From contig CAWFME010000005.1 of the NCBI GenBank assembly GCA_963816955.1, positions 1,178,001-1,242,000 on the forward strand: a stretch of DNA of 64,000 bases. The letters are read 5' to 3'. The notes beneath the pieces were generated by a model that worked only from the letters and a program-made list of their open reading frames with translations, made no database searches and had not been told where the DNA came from. The position numbers and the translations under genes are program-made. Positions 48,622-57,384 of this stretch are shown piece by piece (position 1 is the stretch's first letter; every line of letters starts with the position of its first letter). This stretch comes from DATFQI01 sp963816955 (GTDB lineage: Bacteria > Actinomycetota > Thermoleophilia > Solirubrobacterales > Solirubrobacteraceae).

Positions 48622-49344
48622 ATGCGCACCGGTGGTGAGAAAACCCGCAAGGCCAGCCTCCCGGAGACCATCGGGGCCTGGCTGCGGGTCTGGACGCCGC
48701 CGCGCGACGTCGAGGTCCCGCCGCCGCCGTCGCGGCGCGCGCTGGCGATCGGCGGCGCGGCGCTGCTCGTGCTGCTCGCCGGGGCGGCCGCGCTGATCGT
48801 GCCCGCGATCGACGACTCCAAGGACCGCGCCGCGGCCGCCGACGCGCGCGAGGCCGCCGAGCGCCGCGAAGCCTCCAAGCGCAAGACGATCGCCGAGCAG
48901 CGCCCGCGCACGCTCGACGCGGCCGCGCTGCGCCCCGCGTCCGGGGCCGCCGATCCGGAGCGGATCGCCGCCCGCCGGGCGCTGCTGCAGCGCGCCGAGA
49001 CGGCGATCAGCGCCGACGCGCGGGCCCGCGCCGACGCCGGCGAGCTCGAGGGCAACCCGCAGGGCACCGAGTGCGAGCCCTACCCGAAGCGCGATCCCGG
49101 CCCCGAGGCCGACCTCGCCGCCGCCCGCGGCGTCTATGACTGCCTCGTGTTCGTGCGGGCCGTTCCCGCCACGGAGACGAACATCGGCGGGCAGGTCGGC
49201 TATCCGTTCCGCGCCGTGCTGGACTTCGAGCGCTTCTCGATCACCTGGTGCAAGACCAACCCGGTCCCCGGCGAGCGCGTCGTGCCCGACCCGCGGACCG
49301 TGCTCGAGCTGCCCAGAGCCTGCCGCGCCTCCCGAGCGGGCTAA
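48622..49344 (+). CDS. Single-pass membrane protein of unknown function
   Basis: A 240-aa protein with a cytoplasmic N-terminus (about 1-40), one TM helix (ALAIGGAALLVLLAGAAALIV, about 41-62), a charged Ala/Arg/Glu helix (about 68-125) and an outer domain with four cysteines (TECEPYP, YDCLVF, TWCKTN, RACRA) suggesting disulfides. The segment VYDCLVFVRAVPATETNIGG and the strand VGYPFRAVLDFERFSI look like a small beta domain. No family recognised. TAGTCT (48607-48612) is nine bases before the ATG. It precedes the ParA-FtsZ pair on the same strand by 80 bases. Confidence 0.68.
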   Translation: MRTGGEKTRKASLPETIGAWLRVWTPPRDVEVPPPPSRRALAIGGAALLVLLAGAAALIVPAIDDSKDRAAAADAREAAERREASKRKTIAEQRPRTLDAAALRPASGAADPERIAARRALLQRAETAISADARARADAGELEGNPQGTECEPYPKRDPGPEADLAAARGVYDCLVFVRAVPATETNIGGQVGYPFRAVLDFERFSITWCKTNPVPGERVVPDPRTVLELPRACRASRAG

Positions 49345-49424
49345 GCGAGCGCGAGCAGGAGAACCGGACAGGGGGGCGAAAGGCCCTCCTCGATGGGTTC
49401 CCCTAACCGTGATCGGAGCACGAC

Positions 49425-50192
49425 GTGACCGGCCAGGCCAAGGTCATCGCCTTCGCCAACCAGAAGGGTGGCGTGGCCAAGACGACGACCACCTTGAACC
49501 TCGCGGCGGCGTTCGCCGAAGAGGGCCATCGGGTGCTGTGCATCGACATGGACCCGCAGGGCAACCTGACGATGTCGCAGGGCATCGACCCCGACACGCT
49601 CGAGGTGTCGATGTTCGACGTGCTCGTGCACGATCTGTCGATCCGCGAGGTGATCCGGCGCCGCGAGGTGGACGTCGCCTGCTCCTCGATCGACCTCGCC
49701 GGGGCCGAGATCGCGATGTCGATGAAGATCGGCCGCGAGCGCTCGCTGGACAAGGCGCTGCGCGAGATCTCGGAGGACTACGACTTCATCTGCATCGATA
49801 CGCCGCCGTCCCTGGGACTATTGACGATCAACGCGCTGACCGCGGCCGACAAGGTGATCGTCCCCGTGCAGTGCGAGTATCTGTCGATGCGCGGGCTGAT
49901 CCAGCTCCAGAACACCCTGTCCATGATCCGAGAGAACCTGAATCCCGACGTGGACATCGCGGGCATCCTGCCGACCATGGTCGACTCCAGGACGCTCCAC
50001 GCCAAGGAGGCGATCGAGATCCTGGAGGAGAACTTCGGGGACCGGGTCTTCGGCGCGCGCATCCGCAAGACGATCCGGTTCGCCGAGGCGCCGGTGAAGG
50101 GGATGTCCGTGCTCAAGTACGACCCGAACGGGACGGCGGCTGACTCGTACCGCCAGCTGGCGAAGGAGGTGCTCTCGAATGGCAAGCGGTAA
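49425..50192 (+). CDS. ParA/Soj-type ATPase
   Basis: A 255-aa Walker-type ParA ATPase. It has the deviant Walker A FANQKGGVAKTTTTLNLA with the signature Lys, Walker A' LCIDMDPQGNLT, Walker B YDFICIDTPPSLG and the DNA-contact C-terminal region MSVLKYDPNGTAADSYRQLA. No ParB gene or parS site is adjacent; instead its end overlaps an FtsZ gene by 14 bases. That pairing suggests a role in positioning the division protein rather than chromosome partition; the role is an inference. Start is GTG 49425. Confidence 0.88.
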   Translation: MTGQAKVIAFANQKGGVAKTTTTLNLAAAFAEEGHRVLCIDMDPQGNLTMSQGIDPDTLEVSMFDVLVHDLSIREVIRRREVDVACSSIDLAGAEIAMSMKIGRERSLDKALREISEDYDFICIDTPPSLGLLTINALTAADKVIVPVQCEYLSMRGLIQLQNTLSMIRENLNPDVDIAGILPTMVDSRTLHAKEAIEILEENFGDRVFGARIRKTIRFAEAPVKGMSVLKYDPNGTAADSYRQLAKEVLSNGKR

Positions 50193-51567
50193 GCGCGCGA
50201 GCATGCGGGAAGGTCCGCTGGCCGCCCTCTTCCGGAAGACGGAGACCGAGGGGCTGGAGGCCGGCGAGCCCGCCGCCGCTTCGGCGCCGCCGCCGAGGCC
50301 CGCGCCCGCCGCGGTGCCGGAGCCCGCGCCGGAGCCGGCGCGCGCCGAGCGCGAAGAGCCGCGCGTGCCGACGCCGCAGGAGCGGCTGCGCCACGCGTTC
50401 TCCTCCGACCTGCCCGAGAACATGATGGCCCCGCCCGCGGTGCCCCCGCCTTCGGCGTCGGACTACCAGTGGAGCAACGCCCCCCAGGAGTCCACGCCCG
50501 GGCAGCCGCTGCTGCGCGTGGTCGGCGTCGGCGGCGGCGGCGTGAACGCCGTCAACCGCATGATCGAGGCCGAGATCCCCGGCGTCGAGTTCCTGGCGTT
50601 CAACACCGACGCGCAGTCCCTGCAGTCCTCCGACGCGCACGTGAAGCTCCAGCTCGGCGCGCAGATCACGCGCGGCCTGGGGTCCGGCTCCAACCCCGAC
50701 CAGGGGCGCGCCGCGGCGATGGAGGACTCCGACCGGATCAAGACGCTGCTGCGCGGCTCGGACATGGTGTTCATCACCGCCGGCGAGGGCGGCGGCACCG
50801 GCACGGGCGCGGCGCCCGTGGTGGCGCGGATCGCCCGCGAGCTGGGCGCGCTGACCGTCGGCATCGTCACGAAGCCGTTCGGCTTCGAGGGCTCGCGCCG
50901 GCTGCAGGCCGCCGAGAGCGGCATCGAGGCGCTCGCGGAGGAGGTCGACACCCTCATCGTGGTGCCGAACAACCGCCTGCTCAGCGTGCTCGACAAGCAG
51001 ACGTCGATGATGGAGGCCTTCACGGTCGCCGACGACGTGCTGCGCCAGGGCGTCCAGGGCATCTCGGACCTGATCACGCTCCCGGGCCTGATCAACCTGG
51101 ACTTCGCCGACGTGCGCACGATCATGTCCGACGCCGGCAGCGCGCTGCTGGGCATCGGCATGGGCACGGGCGACAAGCGCGCGGTCGAGGCGGCCGAGAA
51201 GGCCACGTCGTCGCCGCTGCTGGAGACCACGCTCGAGGGCGCGCAGGGCATCCTGCTGTCGATCACCGGCGGCCGGGACCTGTCGCTGTGGGAGGTCAAC
51301 GAGGCGGCCCGCGCCGTCCAGGAGGCCGCCCACCCGGAGGCGAACATCATCTTCGGCGCCATGCTCGACGAGAACCTCGAGGACGAGGTCTGGATCACGG
51401 TCGTCGCGACGGGCTACGACCGCGGCAGGACGCCGCGGCGGGCCGAGCGTCCCGACACCTGGAGCGAGCCGGCCGGGGAGCCGCGCGTGTCGCGGACCTT
51501 CGAGCCGCAGCGCCAGCGGCGCTCGGCGGCCGACGTCGACGTGCCCGAGTTCATCCCGCGCTATTGA
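50179..51567 (+). CDS. ftsZ: FtsZ with an unusual N-terminal extension
   Basis: A 462-aa tubulin-like GTPase that forms the division ring. The core starts near residue 110 at LLRVVGVGGGGVNAVNRMIE, followed by VEFLAFNTDAQSL, the tubulin signature GEGGGTGTGAAPVVA, the T7 loop region FADVRTIMSDAGSALLGIG and EVNEAARAVQEAA. The C-terminal tail ends VDVPEFIPRY, which resembles the FtsZ tail peptide. The first 108 residues are a Pro/Ala-rich extension with two short helices (GPLAALFRKTE, PQERLRHAFSSDL); typical FtsZ has about 10 residues there. It is translationally coupled to ParA and not in a dcw cluster. Whether another ftsZ exists in the genome cannot be seen. Confidence 0.93.
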   Translation: MASGKRASMREGPLAALFRKTETEGLEAGEPAAASAPPPRPAPAAVPEPAPEPARAEREEPRVPTPQERLRHAFSSDLPENMMAPPAVPPPSASDYQWSNAPQESTPGQPLLRVVGVGGGGVNAVNRMIEAEIPGVEFLAFNTDAQSLQSSDAHVKLQLGAQITRGLGSGSNPDQGRAAAMEDSDRIKTLLRGSDMVFITAGEGGGTGTGAAPVVARIARELGALTVGIVTKPFGFEGSRRLQAAESGIEALAEEVDTLIVVPNNRLLSVLDKQTSMMEAFTVADDVLRQGVQGISDLITLPGLINLDFADVRTIMSDAGSALLGIGMGTGDKRAVEAAEKATSSPLLETTLEGAQGILLSITGGRDLSLWEVNEAARAVQEAAHPEANIIFGAMLDENLEDEVWITVVATGYDRGRTPRRAERPDTWSEPAGEPRVSRTFEPQRQRRSAADVDVPEFIPRY

Positions 51568-51617
51568 GTTGCCCGTGCCTTCATCCGCCGGCACCTTGAT
51601 GGGAACGGTCGCCGTCC

Positions 51618-53132
51618 GTGGCGACCGTGACCGGGCCCCAGGGGGGCCCTTCTGACGGCGGCCCCATAGTGCGGGGCGTAGTCGCGGCCGGACATCCCCT
51701 CACGGCGCAGGCCGGCGCGGACACCCTCCGCGCCGGCGGCAACGCCGTGGACGCGGCGCTGGCCGCGATGCTCACGTCGTTCGTCGCCGAGCCGCTGCTG
51801 ACCGGCCTGGGGGCGGGCGGGTACATGCTCGTGGCCGCGCCCGGCCAGGAGGACGTGCTGCTGGACTTCTTCGTCGCGGCGCCGAGCGGCGGCGAGCGCG
51901 CGCCGCTGGTTCCGGTCGACGTGTCGTTCGGCGACGCGGTGCAGGTGTTCAACATCGGCGCGGCGTCGTGCGGCGCCTACGGCGTCCCGGCCGGCGTGCA
52001 CGCGGCGAGCGAGCGCTACGGCACGATCCCGCTGGCCGAGCTGTGCGCCCCGGCGGCGGCGCTCGCTCGCGCGGGCGTCGAGGTCAACGTCCAGCAGGCG
52101 TACCTGTTCGAGATCCTCGCCCCGATCACGGAGCTCACGGCGGAGTCGCGGGCGCTCTACATGCCGGACGGGCGCCCGCGCGCGGTCGGGGACGCCCACC
52201 GCGACCCCGCGCTGGCCGATGCGCTCGAGCGGCTCGGCGCAGAGGGGCCCGCGCCGTTCTACGCGGGCGAGGTCGCCGCGGCGGTCGTCGAGTGGGTGCA
52301 GGCGCACGGCGGCACGCTCACCCGCGCCGACCTGGCGGCCTACGAGGCGATCCCTCGCCAGCCCGTGCGCGTGGCGTACCGCGGCCGCGAGGTGCTCACC
52401 AACCCGCCGCCGAGCGCCGGCGGCACGCTGCTGGCCTACGCGCTCGCGCTGCTCGAGCGCGAGCACGACGCGCCCGACGACGTACGGCTGGCCCGGGCGA
52501 TGGAGCGCGCGCAGTCCGAGCGCACGCCATCGTTCCTCGACGGCCTCGCCGAGCCCGGCTTCCTCGAGTCCTTCATGGCCAGCCGGCTCGGCTCGACCAC
52601 GCACATCTCCGTCATGGACGAGGCCGGCTGGGCGTGCGCGGTCACGTGCACCAACGGGGAGGGCTCGGGCATGGTCGTGCCCGGCACCGGGGTCCACGTC
52701 AACAACATGATGGGCGAGCAGGACCTCTCGCCGCTCGGCTTCTTCACCCACCCGCCGGGGCGGCGGCTGCCGTCGATGATGGCCCCGACCGTCGTGCTGG
52801 CGGACGGCGTCCCCGAGCTCGTGCTCGGCTCCGCCGGCTCCAACCGCATCCGCTCCGCGCTGCTGCAGGTGATCGTCGACGTGATCGACCACGGCATGGA
52901 CGCGCAGGCCGCCGTCGACGCGCCGCGCATGCACTGGGAGGACGGCACCGTCTTCGCCGAGCCCGGCATCGACGAGTCGGCGCTGGAGGCGGCCGGCTAC
53001 ACGCTCGCGCGCTTCCGCGAGCGCAACCTGTTCTTCGGCGGCTGCCAGGCCGTCGAGCGCGACGCGCACGGCACGCTGTCGGGCGGCGGTGACCCGCGCC
53101 GCGGCGGCGCGGTGGTGGTCACACATCCGTAA
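51618..53132 (+). CDS. Gamma-glutamyltransferase-family protein
   Basis: A 504-aa Ntn-hydrolase. The self-processing Thr lies in SRLGSTTHISVMDEAGWACA, with VTCTNGEGSGMVVPGTGVHV, NNMMGEQDL and PGRRLPSMMAPTVVL, and the small-subunit oxyanion GSAGSNRIRSALLQV. Family members cleave gamma-glutamyl bonds (glutathione) or act as acylases. There is no signal peptide, so it should be cytosolic, unlike secreted GGT enzymes. GTG 51618 is the longest start; GTG 51669 is also possible. The reaction type is inferred from the family. Confidence 0.88.
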   Translation: MATVTGPQGGPSDGGPIVRGVVAAGHPLTAQAGADTLRAGGNAVDAALAAMLTSFVAEPLLTGLGAGGYMLVAAPGQEDVLLDFFVAAPSGGERAPLVPVDVSFGDAVQVFNIGAASCGAYGVPAGVHAASERYGTIPLAELCAPAAALARAGVEVNVQQAYLFEILAPITELTAESRALYMPDGRPRAVGDAHRDPALADALERLGAEGPAPFYAGEVAAAVVEWVQAHGGTLTRADLAAYEAIPRQPVRVAYRGREVLTNPPPSAGGTLLAYALALLEREHDAPDDVRLARAMERAQSERTPSFLDGLAEPGFLESFMASRLGSTTHISVMDEAGWACAVTCTNGEGSGMVVPGTGVHVNNMMGEQDLSPLGFFTHPPGRRLPSMMAPTVVLADGVPELVLGSAGSNRIRSALLQVIVDVIDHGMDAQAAVDAPRMHWEDGTVFAEPGIDESALEAAGYTLARFRERNLFFGGCQAVERDAHGTLSGGGDPRRGGAVVVTHP

Positions 53133-53133
53133 C

Positions 53134-53187
53134 CGGTAACACCCACACTACCCGGTAACACGGACTTAACCAACGCACGGGTAACAC
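53134..53187 (+). promoter_or_regulatory. Three direct repeats of GGTAACAC upstream of the peptide-binding lipoprotein
   Basis: GGTAACAC occurs at 53135-53142, 53154-53161 and 53180-53187 within a 55-bp AT-richer stretch, starting just after the preceding stop codon. Spacing is 19 and 26 bases. They look like regulator half-sites; CAATAT (53191-53196) could be the -10 box. Confidence 0.45.
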
Positions 53188-53233
53188 CAACAATATCTTG
53201 AACAGTGACACCTTCGTGCCGACAATCGGTCGC

Positions 53234-55006
53234 ATGGGTGCAAGAAGCTCGCTCGCGCTGCTCGCAGCGCTCGCGCTCGCGGCTGCAGGCTGCGGCGGAT
53301 CGTCATCGGAAGGTGGGCCCGGGGAGACCGGAAACGGCGCTCCCGGCAAGGGCAAGAAGGGCGGCAAGGTCACGTTCCTGGCCGCGGCGGACGTGGACTA
53401 CCTCGATCCGGGGCAGACCTACTACACGTTCGGCTACACGGTCGCATACGCGACACAGCGGCCGCTGTACTCGTTCGAGCCCGACGACGGCGAAACGCCC
53501 GTCCCGGACCTCGCCGAGGGCGAGCCGCAGATCTCGGATGACAACAAGACGATCACGGTGAAGCTGCGCTCCGGCGTGAAGTACTCGCCGCCGGTCAACC
53601 GCGAGGTCACCTCCAAGGACGTCAAATACGCGTTCGAGCGCGCGTTCACCCAAAACGTGCCGTCGGGCTACGCGACCTCCTACTTCGCCGACATCAAGGG
53701 CGCGCCGACGGCGCCCGGCAAGTTCAAGTCGATCGAGGGCATCAAGACACCCGACGACCGCACGCTCGTGCTCGAGCTGACCAAGCCCACGGCCGTCACG
53801 GTCGCCTCGGCGCTGGTGATGCCGATCACGATCCCGGTGCCGCAGGAGTACGCGGAGAAGCACGACCGCAAGAGCCCGTCCACCTATGACCAGTACACCG
53901 TGTTCACGGGCCCCTACATGGTCCGCAACGACGACTCGGGCAAGGTCGTGGGCCGCGACCCCGGCAAGCTGATCGAGCTCGTCCGCAACCCCAACTGGGA
54001 CGAGAAGACCGACTACCGGCCGGCCTACCTCGACGAGATCCGCATCGAGGAGGGCAACGACGACCTGACGGTCGCCAGCCGGCGGACGCTGCAGGGCGAC
54101 GGCCTGATGTGCTGCGACTCCGGCCAGCCGCCGATCGCGATCCTGCGCCGCGCGCTCACGTCGGCGAAGGACCAGCTCGGGCGGGTCGGCAGCGGCGGCA
54201 CGCGCTGGATCGCGCTGCGCACGGACAGGAAGCCGTTCGACAACCTCAACGTCCGCAAGGCCGTGATCGCGGCGTTCAACCGCGAGTCGCTGCTCAAGAC
54301 CCGCGGCGGGCGCGAGGTCGGGCCGATCGCCCAGGGCTACATCCCGCCGGGCGTGCCGGGCTTCGACGAGTCGGGCGGCGAGGAGGGCTTCTCGGAGTTC
54401 GACTTCATGCAGAACCCGAAGGGCGACCCGGAGCTGGCCAAGCAGTACATGCTCAAGGCCAGGGACGAGGGTGTCCCCGTCGACGCCGAGGGCCGCTACA
54501 CCGGCTCCGAGAAGTTGATGATGATCGCCACCAACGCCGATCCGGGGCTGCAGACGGCCACGGTCGCGCAGGGGCAGCTGCAGCAGCTCGGCTTCGAGCT
54601 GACCTTCCGCAAGGTGCCGCAGGACACGCTCTACACGCGCTTCTGCAACGTGCCGGCGTCGGGCTGGGACGTCTGCCCGAACGTCGGCTGGTTCCGGGAC
54701 TTCACGGACCCGCAGTCGCTGCTGGAGCCGACGTTCAAGGGCGCGGCGATCAAGCCGCAGGGCAACGTCAACTACTCGATGCTCGACGTCCCGGAGATCG
54801 ACGACGCGATGGACAAGGCGGCGACGATCCCCGCGGGTGCCGAGCGCAACGAGGCCTTCGCCGAGATCAACCGCATGGTGGTCGGTCAGGCCCCCGGGAT
54901 CCCGTACTCCTGGGACGACTCGTTCCAGCTCGCCTCGAAGGACATCCAGGGCGTGATGAACGGCTACACGACGACCTGGGACCTCGCGTTCTCCAGCGTC
55001 AAGTAG
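53234..55006 (+). CDS. ABC transporter substrate-binding lipoprotein, family 5 (peptide/nickel type)
   Basis: A 590-aa solute-binding lipoprotein. From ATG 53234 the signal MGARSSLALLAALALAAAGC fits a lipobox (AAAGC), so the Cys would be lipidated. The family 5 core shows GKVTFLAAADVDYLDPGQTY, the family signature region VTSKDVKYAFERAF, and FTGPYMVRNDD and NLNVRKAVIAAFNRESLLKT. No permease or ATPase gene is adjacent, so it is an orphan receptor or works with distant components. Three GGTAACAC repeats lie upstream. The ligand is probably a peptide; other small ligands are possible. Confidence 0.88.
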   Translation: MGARSSLALLAALALAAAGCGGSSSEGGPGETGNGAPGKGKKGGKVTFLAAADVDYLDPGQTYYTFGYTVAYATQRPLYSFEPDDGETPVPDLAEGEPQISDDNKTITVKLRSGVKYSPPVNREVTSKDVKYAFERAFTQNVPSGYATSYFADIKGAPTAPGKFKSIEGIKTPDDRTLVLELTKPTAVTVASALVMPITIPVPQEYAEKHDRKSPSTYDQYTVFTGPYMVRNDDSGKVVGRDPGKLIELVRNPNWDEKTDYRPAYLDEIRIEEGNDDLTVASRRTLQGDGLMCCDSGQPPIAILRRALTSAKDQLGRVGSGGTRWIALRTDRKPFDNLNVRKAVIAAFNRESLLKTRGGREVGPIAQGYIPPGVPGFDESGGEEGFSEFDFMQNPKGDPELAKQYMLKARDEGVPVDAEGRYTGSEKLMMIATNADPGLQTATVAQGQLQQLGFELTFRKVPQDTLYTRFCNVPASGWDVCPNVGWFRDFTDPQSLLEPTFKGAAIKPQGNVNYSMLDVPEIDDAMDKAATIPAGAERNEAFAEINRMVVGQAPGIPYSWDDSFQLASKDIQGVMNGYTTTWDLAFSSVK

Positions 55007-55017
55007 CGCTCCCCCGT

Positions 55018-55049
55018 CCGGCCTCGCCGCGTGCGTGCGGCGAGGCCGG
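55018..55049. terminator. Strong bidirectional terminator hairpin
   Basis: CCGGCCTCGCCGC (55018-55030) and GCGGCGAGGCCGG (55037-55049) form a perfect 13-bp stem over GTGCGT, between the convergent lipoprotein and TusA-like genes. Confidence 0.65.
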
Positions 55050-55051
55050 GC

Positions 55052-55276
55052 TTAGGCGCGGCTCCACGCCAGCGTCAGACGCCAATGATCGGCCTCGCGG
55101 ACCGTGGTGAGACGAAGGCCGTGGTCGGCGGCCAGCGCCGCGAGGTCGATCGGCGCCTCCGGGTCGGTGGCGAGCACGGCGAGCGTGTCGCCGGGCCGCA
55201 GGCTCGGGAGCGCTGCTCGGGCCTTGATGAGCGGCAGCGGGCAGAGCAGCCCGCGGGCGTCGACGGTGTGCTCCAT
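55052..55276 (-). CDS. TusA-family sulfur carrier protein
   Basis: A 74-aa TusA/SirA-like protein. It starts MEHTVDARGLLCPLPLIKAR at ATG 55276, with the CPLP active-site cysteine, then LPSLRPGDTLAVLATDPEAP and DHWRLTLAW. These proteins carry persulfide sulfur in sulfur relay pathways. It is divergent, 13 bp apart, from a DsrE-like gene, which supports a shared sulfur-transfer role. Confidence 0.85.
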   Translation of the reverse strand: MEHTVDARGLLCPLPLIKARAALPSLRPGDTLAVLATDPEAPIDLAALAADHGLRLTTVREADHWRLTLAWSRA

Positions 55277-55289
55277 ACAGTTGGGGAGC

Positions 55290-55682
55290 ATGATCGCCGT
55301 CATCCTCGAGTCGGGCGAGCTCGAGCGGATCACCACCGGGCTGTCGCTGCTCGTGTCGGCGGCCGCCGAGGGCCGCCCCGCGCGGGCGCTGGTCACCTAC
55401 GGCGCGCTCGGCGCCCTGCTCGACGACGACCTCGAGGCCCGTGCGCTCGCCGAGGGCGCGGCGCCGCACGTGGCGCCCGAGGGCCGTGAGGTGTTCGCGC
55501 GCACGCTCGTGGAGCTGCGGGCCGCCGCGCGCGAGCTCGAGGACGTGCGCATCTGGGCGTGCGCCGCCGCCGTTCAGGCGACCGGCGCGGACTGGACCAT
55601 GGTCAACGCGCGCCTGGACGGCGTGCTGTCGACGCCGGCCTTCCTGCGCGAGGCGGCCGAGGCGGAGCTCGTCGTCCTGTGA
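55290..55682 (+). CDS. DsrE-like protein, probable sulfur-relay partner
   Basis: A 130-aa protein with a DsrE/peroxiredoxin-like Rossmann fold (LERITTGLSLLVSAAAEGRP, RALVTYGALGALLDDDLE, VRIWACAAAVQATGADW). The Cys in IWACAAA is in the position of the sulfur-binding Cys of DsrE proteins. It has TACAGT (55276-55281) eight bases before the ATG. The divergent TusA-like gene suggests the pair exchanges sulfur. Assignment is by fold features and context only. Confidence 0.62.
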   Translation: MIAVILESGELERITTGLSLLVSAAAEGRPARALVTYGALGALLDDDLEARALAEGAAPHVAPEGREVFARTLVELRAAARELEDVRIWACAAAVQATGADWTMVNARLDGVLSTPAFLREAAEAELVVL

Positions 55683-56083
55683 GGCGCCTCGCCGGGGCCG
55701 TGCTCGCGCTCGCGCTGGCGGCGGCCGCCTGCGGCACGCCGCCGCCCGACCTGTTCGAGGTCAAGCGCTCCGGCGAGGACCGCAACGCCAACGTCGACGT
55801 CGTCGTCAACGACGGCGGCAGCGTCACCTGCAACGGCAAGGAGCACCGGCTCGACGCCGACATGCTCCTGCGCGCCCGCCAGGTGCTGCGCGACCTCCAG
55901 CCGCAGGCCGAGCTGCACCTCGAGCTCCCGCCCGGCCCCCGCTCGCAGCTGCGCTACACGGCGCGCATGGAGGCCGGCACGGTCTCGTTCGCGGACACCT
56001 CGCGCGGCAACCCGAAGTCGTTCCTCGCCCTCGCCGCGTTCACGAAGGATGTGACCGAGGACATCTGCGGGCTGGAGCGCTAG
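55679..56083 (+). CDS. Small lipoprotein of unknown function
   Basis: A 134-aa protein starting at GTG 55679, overlapping the DsrE-like stop (GTGA). The signal RRLAGAVLALALAAAACG carries a lipobox (AAAC), so it should be anchored in the membrane. The mature part has DVVVNDGGSVTCNGKEHRLD and YTARMEAGTVSFADTSRG, a beta-rich domain with one further Cys pair candidate (CNGK, DICGLE). No family recognised. Confidence 0.7.
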   Translation: MRRLAGAVLALALAAAACGTPPPDLFEVKRSGEDRNANVDVVVNDGGSVTCNGKEHRLDADMLLRARQVLRDLQPQAELHLELPPGPRSQLRYTARMEAGTVSFADTSRGNPKSFLALAAFTKDVTEDICGLER

Positions 56084-56093
56084 CGTCCGCGGC

Positions 56094-56726
56094 GTGGAGG
56101 AGCTCTTCGCGGCCATCGAGGCGGGCGACACCGAGCGCGTGCGCGCGCTCGTCTCCGGGGATCCGGCGCTGGCGTCGGCGCGCGACGCGAGCGGCCTGTC
56201 GGCCGTCCTGACCGCGCTCTACCGCCGCCAGGGCGAGGCGCTCGACGCGCTGCTCGCCGCCGGGCCGGAGCTCGACGTGCTCGACGCCGCCGCGACCGGG
56301 CGACTGGACGTGCTCCGCTCGCACGTGGAGGCCGATCCGGAAGCGCTCGCCGCCCGCTCGCCCGAGGGCTTCACGCCGCTGCACCTGGCCGCCTTCTTCG
56401 GCGGCGGGGCCGCCGTGCGGCTGCTGCTCGGCGCCGGGACGGACGCCGACGCCGACCAGGACAACCCTGCGCGCGTGCGCCCGCTGCACTCCGCAGTCGC
56501 GGCGCGCGACCACGACGCGGCGCGCGCGCTGCTCGAGGCCGGCGCCGACCCCGACTGCGTCCAGCAGGGCGGCTTCACGCCGCTGCTGGCCGCCGCGCAC
56601 CACGACGACGCCGAGATGGCCGAGCTGCTGCTCCGCCACGGGGCCAGCCGCACGCTCGCGGCCGAGGACGGCCGCGATCCGGCTGCGATGGCCGGCCCGC
56701 GCGTCGCCGAGTTGCTCACCCGTTGA
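56094..56726 (+). CDS. Ankyrin-repeat protein
   Basis: A 210-aa soluble protein of about six ankyrin repeats. Clear units include GFTPLHLAAFFGGGAAVRLL, RPLHSAVAARDHDAARALL, GGFTPLLAAAHHDDAEMAEL and the closing AAEDGRDPAAMAGP. The start is GTG 56094, with TAGCGT (56081-56086) overlapping the previous stop codon and serving as a likely -10. Such proteins mediate protein contacts; partner unknown. It overlaps the convergent LON-domain gene by 11 bases. Confidence 0.85.
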   Translation: MEELFAAIEAGDTERVRALVSGDPALASARDASGLSAVLTALYRRQGEALDALLAAGPELDVLDAAATGRLDVLRSHVEADPEALAARSPEGFTPLHLAAFFGGGAAVRLLLGAGTDADADQDNPARVRPLHSAVAARDHDAARALLEAGADPDCVQQGGFTPLLAAAHHDDAEMAELLLRHGASRTLAAEDGRDPAAMAGPRVAELLTR

Positions 56727-57339
56727 AGTGGACCTTGCCGTTCGAGCGCGCGCGGGCCTGCGCGCGCTCGACGAAGTCCAGCCGCTTGATGGCGGCGCGG
56801 AACAGCCGCGCCACCAGCTTCAGCCGGGCGGTCTCCGAGCGCAGGTCGAGCAGGCCCTGCTTGGCGTCGAGCCCGAACTCGACGGTCGCCGCCATCTGGT
56901 AGGCGCTCATCCCCTCGAGCTCGTCGCCGTCGGGTGAGCGGTCGGTCGCCTGTTGGACCAGCTCGGCGTAGGCTTCGTGCGCCGCGCCGGCGGCGTCGGG
57001 GTCGGGCTCCTCGTCGCGGTCGGCGAGGAACTCGACGACGCCGGCCGGGTAGGGCAGCTCGTCCTGGCGCGCCTCGATCCGGAACGGGCGGGTGCCCCGC
57101 ACGACGAGGTTGATGCGCCCGTCCTCGAGCTCCTCGAGCACCTCGGCGATCTCGCACGCGCAGCCGATCTCCCGCAGGCCGTCGTCGGCCATCCAGACGA
57201 TCCCGAACTCCGACCCGTCCGAGCGGCAGCGCCCGATCATCGTCTTGTAGCGCTCCTCGAAGATGTGGAGCGGGATCAGCTCGCTGGGCAGGGCCACCAG
57301 TCCGAGCGGGAACAGCGGGAAGTCCCGGACGATCGACAT
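56716..57339 (-). CDS. LON substrate-binding-domain protein (Lon N-terminal domain only)
   Basis: A 207-aa protein equal to the N-terminal domain of Lon protease without ATPase or peptidase. Signature segments are FPLFPLGLVALPSELIPLHI, FEERYKTMIGRCR, GCACEIAEVLEELEDGRINL and RPFRIEARQDELPYPAGVV. Such stand-alone proteins are common in actinobacteria; the role is unknown and may be substrate or adaptor binding. TACCAT (57349-57354) is nine bases before the ATG. Confidence 0.88.
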   Translation of the reverse strand: MSIVRDFPLFPLGLVALPSELIPLHIFEERYKTMIGRCRSDGSEFGIVWMADDGLREIGCACEIAEVLEELEDGRINLVVRGTRPFRIEARQDELPYPAGVVEFLADRDEEPDPDAAGAAHEAYAELVQQATDRSPDGDELEGMSAYQMAATVEFGLDAKQGLLDLRSETARLKLVARLFRAAIKRLDFVERAQARARSNGKVHFNG

Positions 57340-57384
57340 GGGCTCGGAATGGTACGCCCGGCCGCCTGGGCCGTATCAACCACG

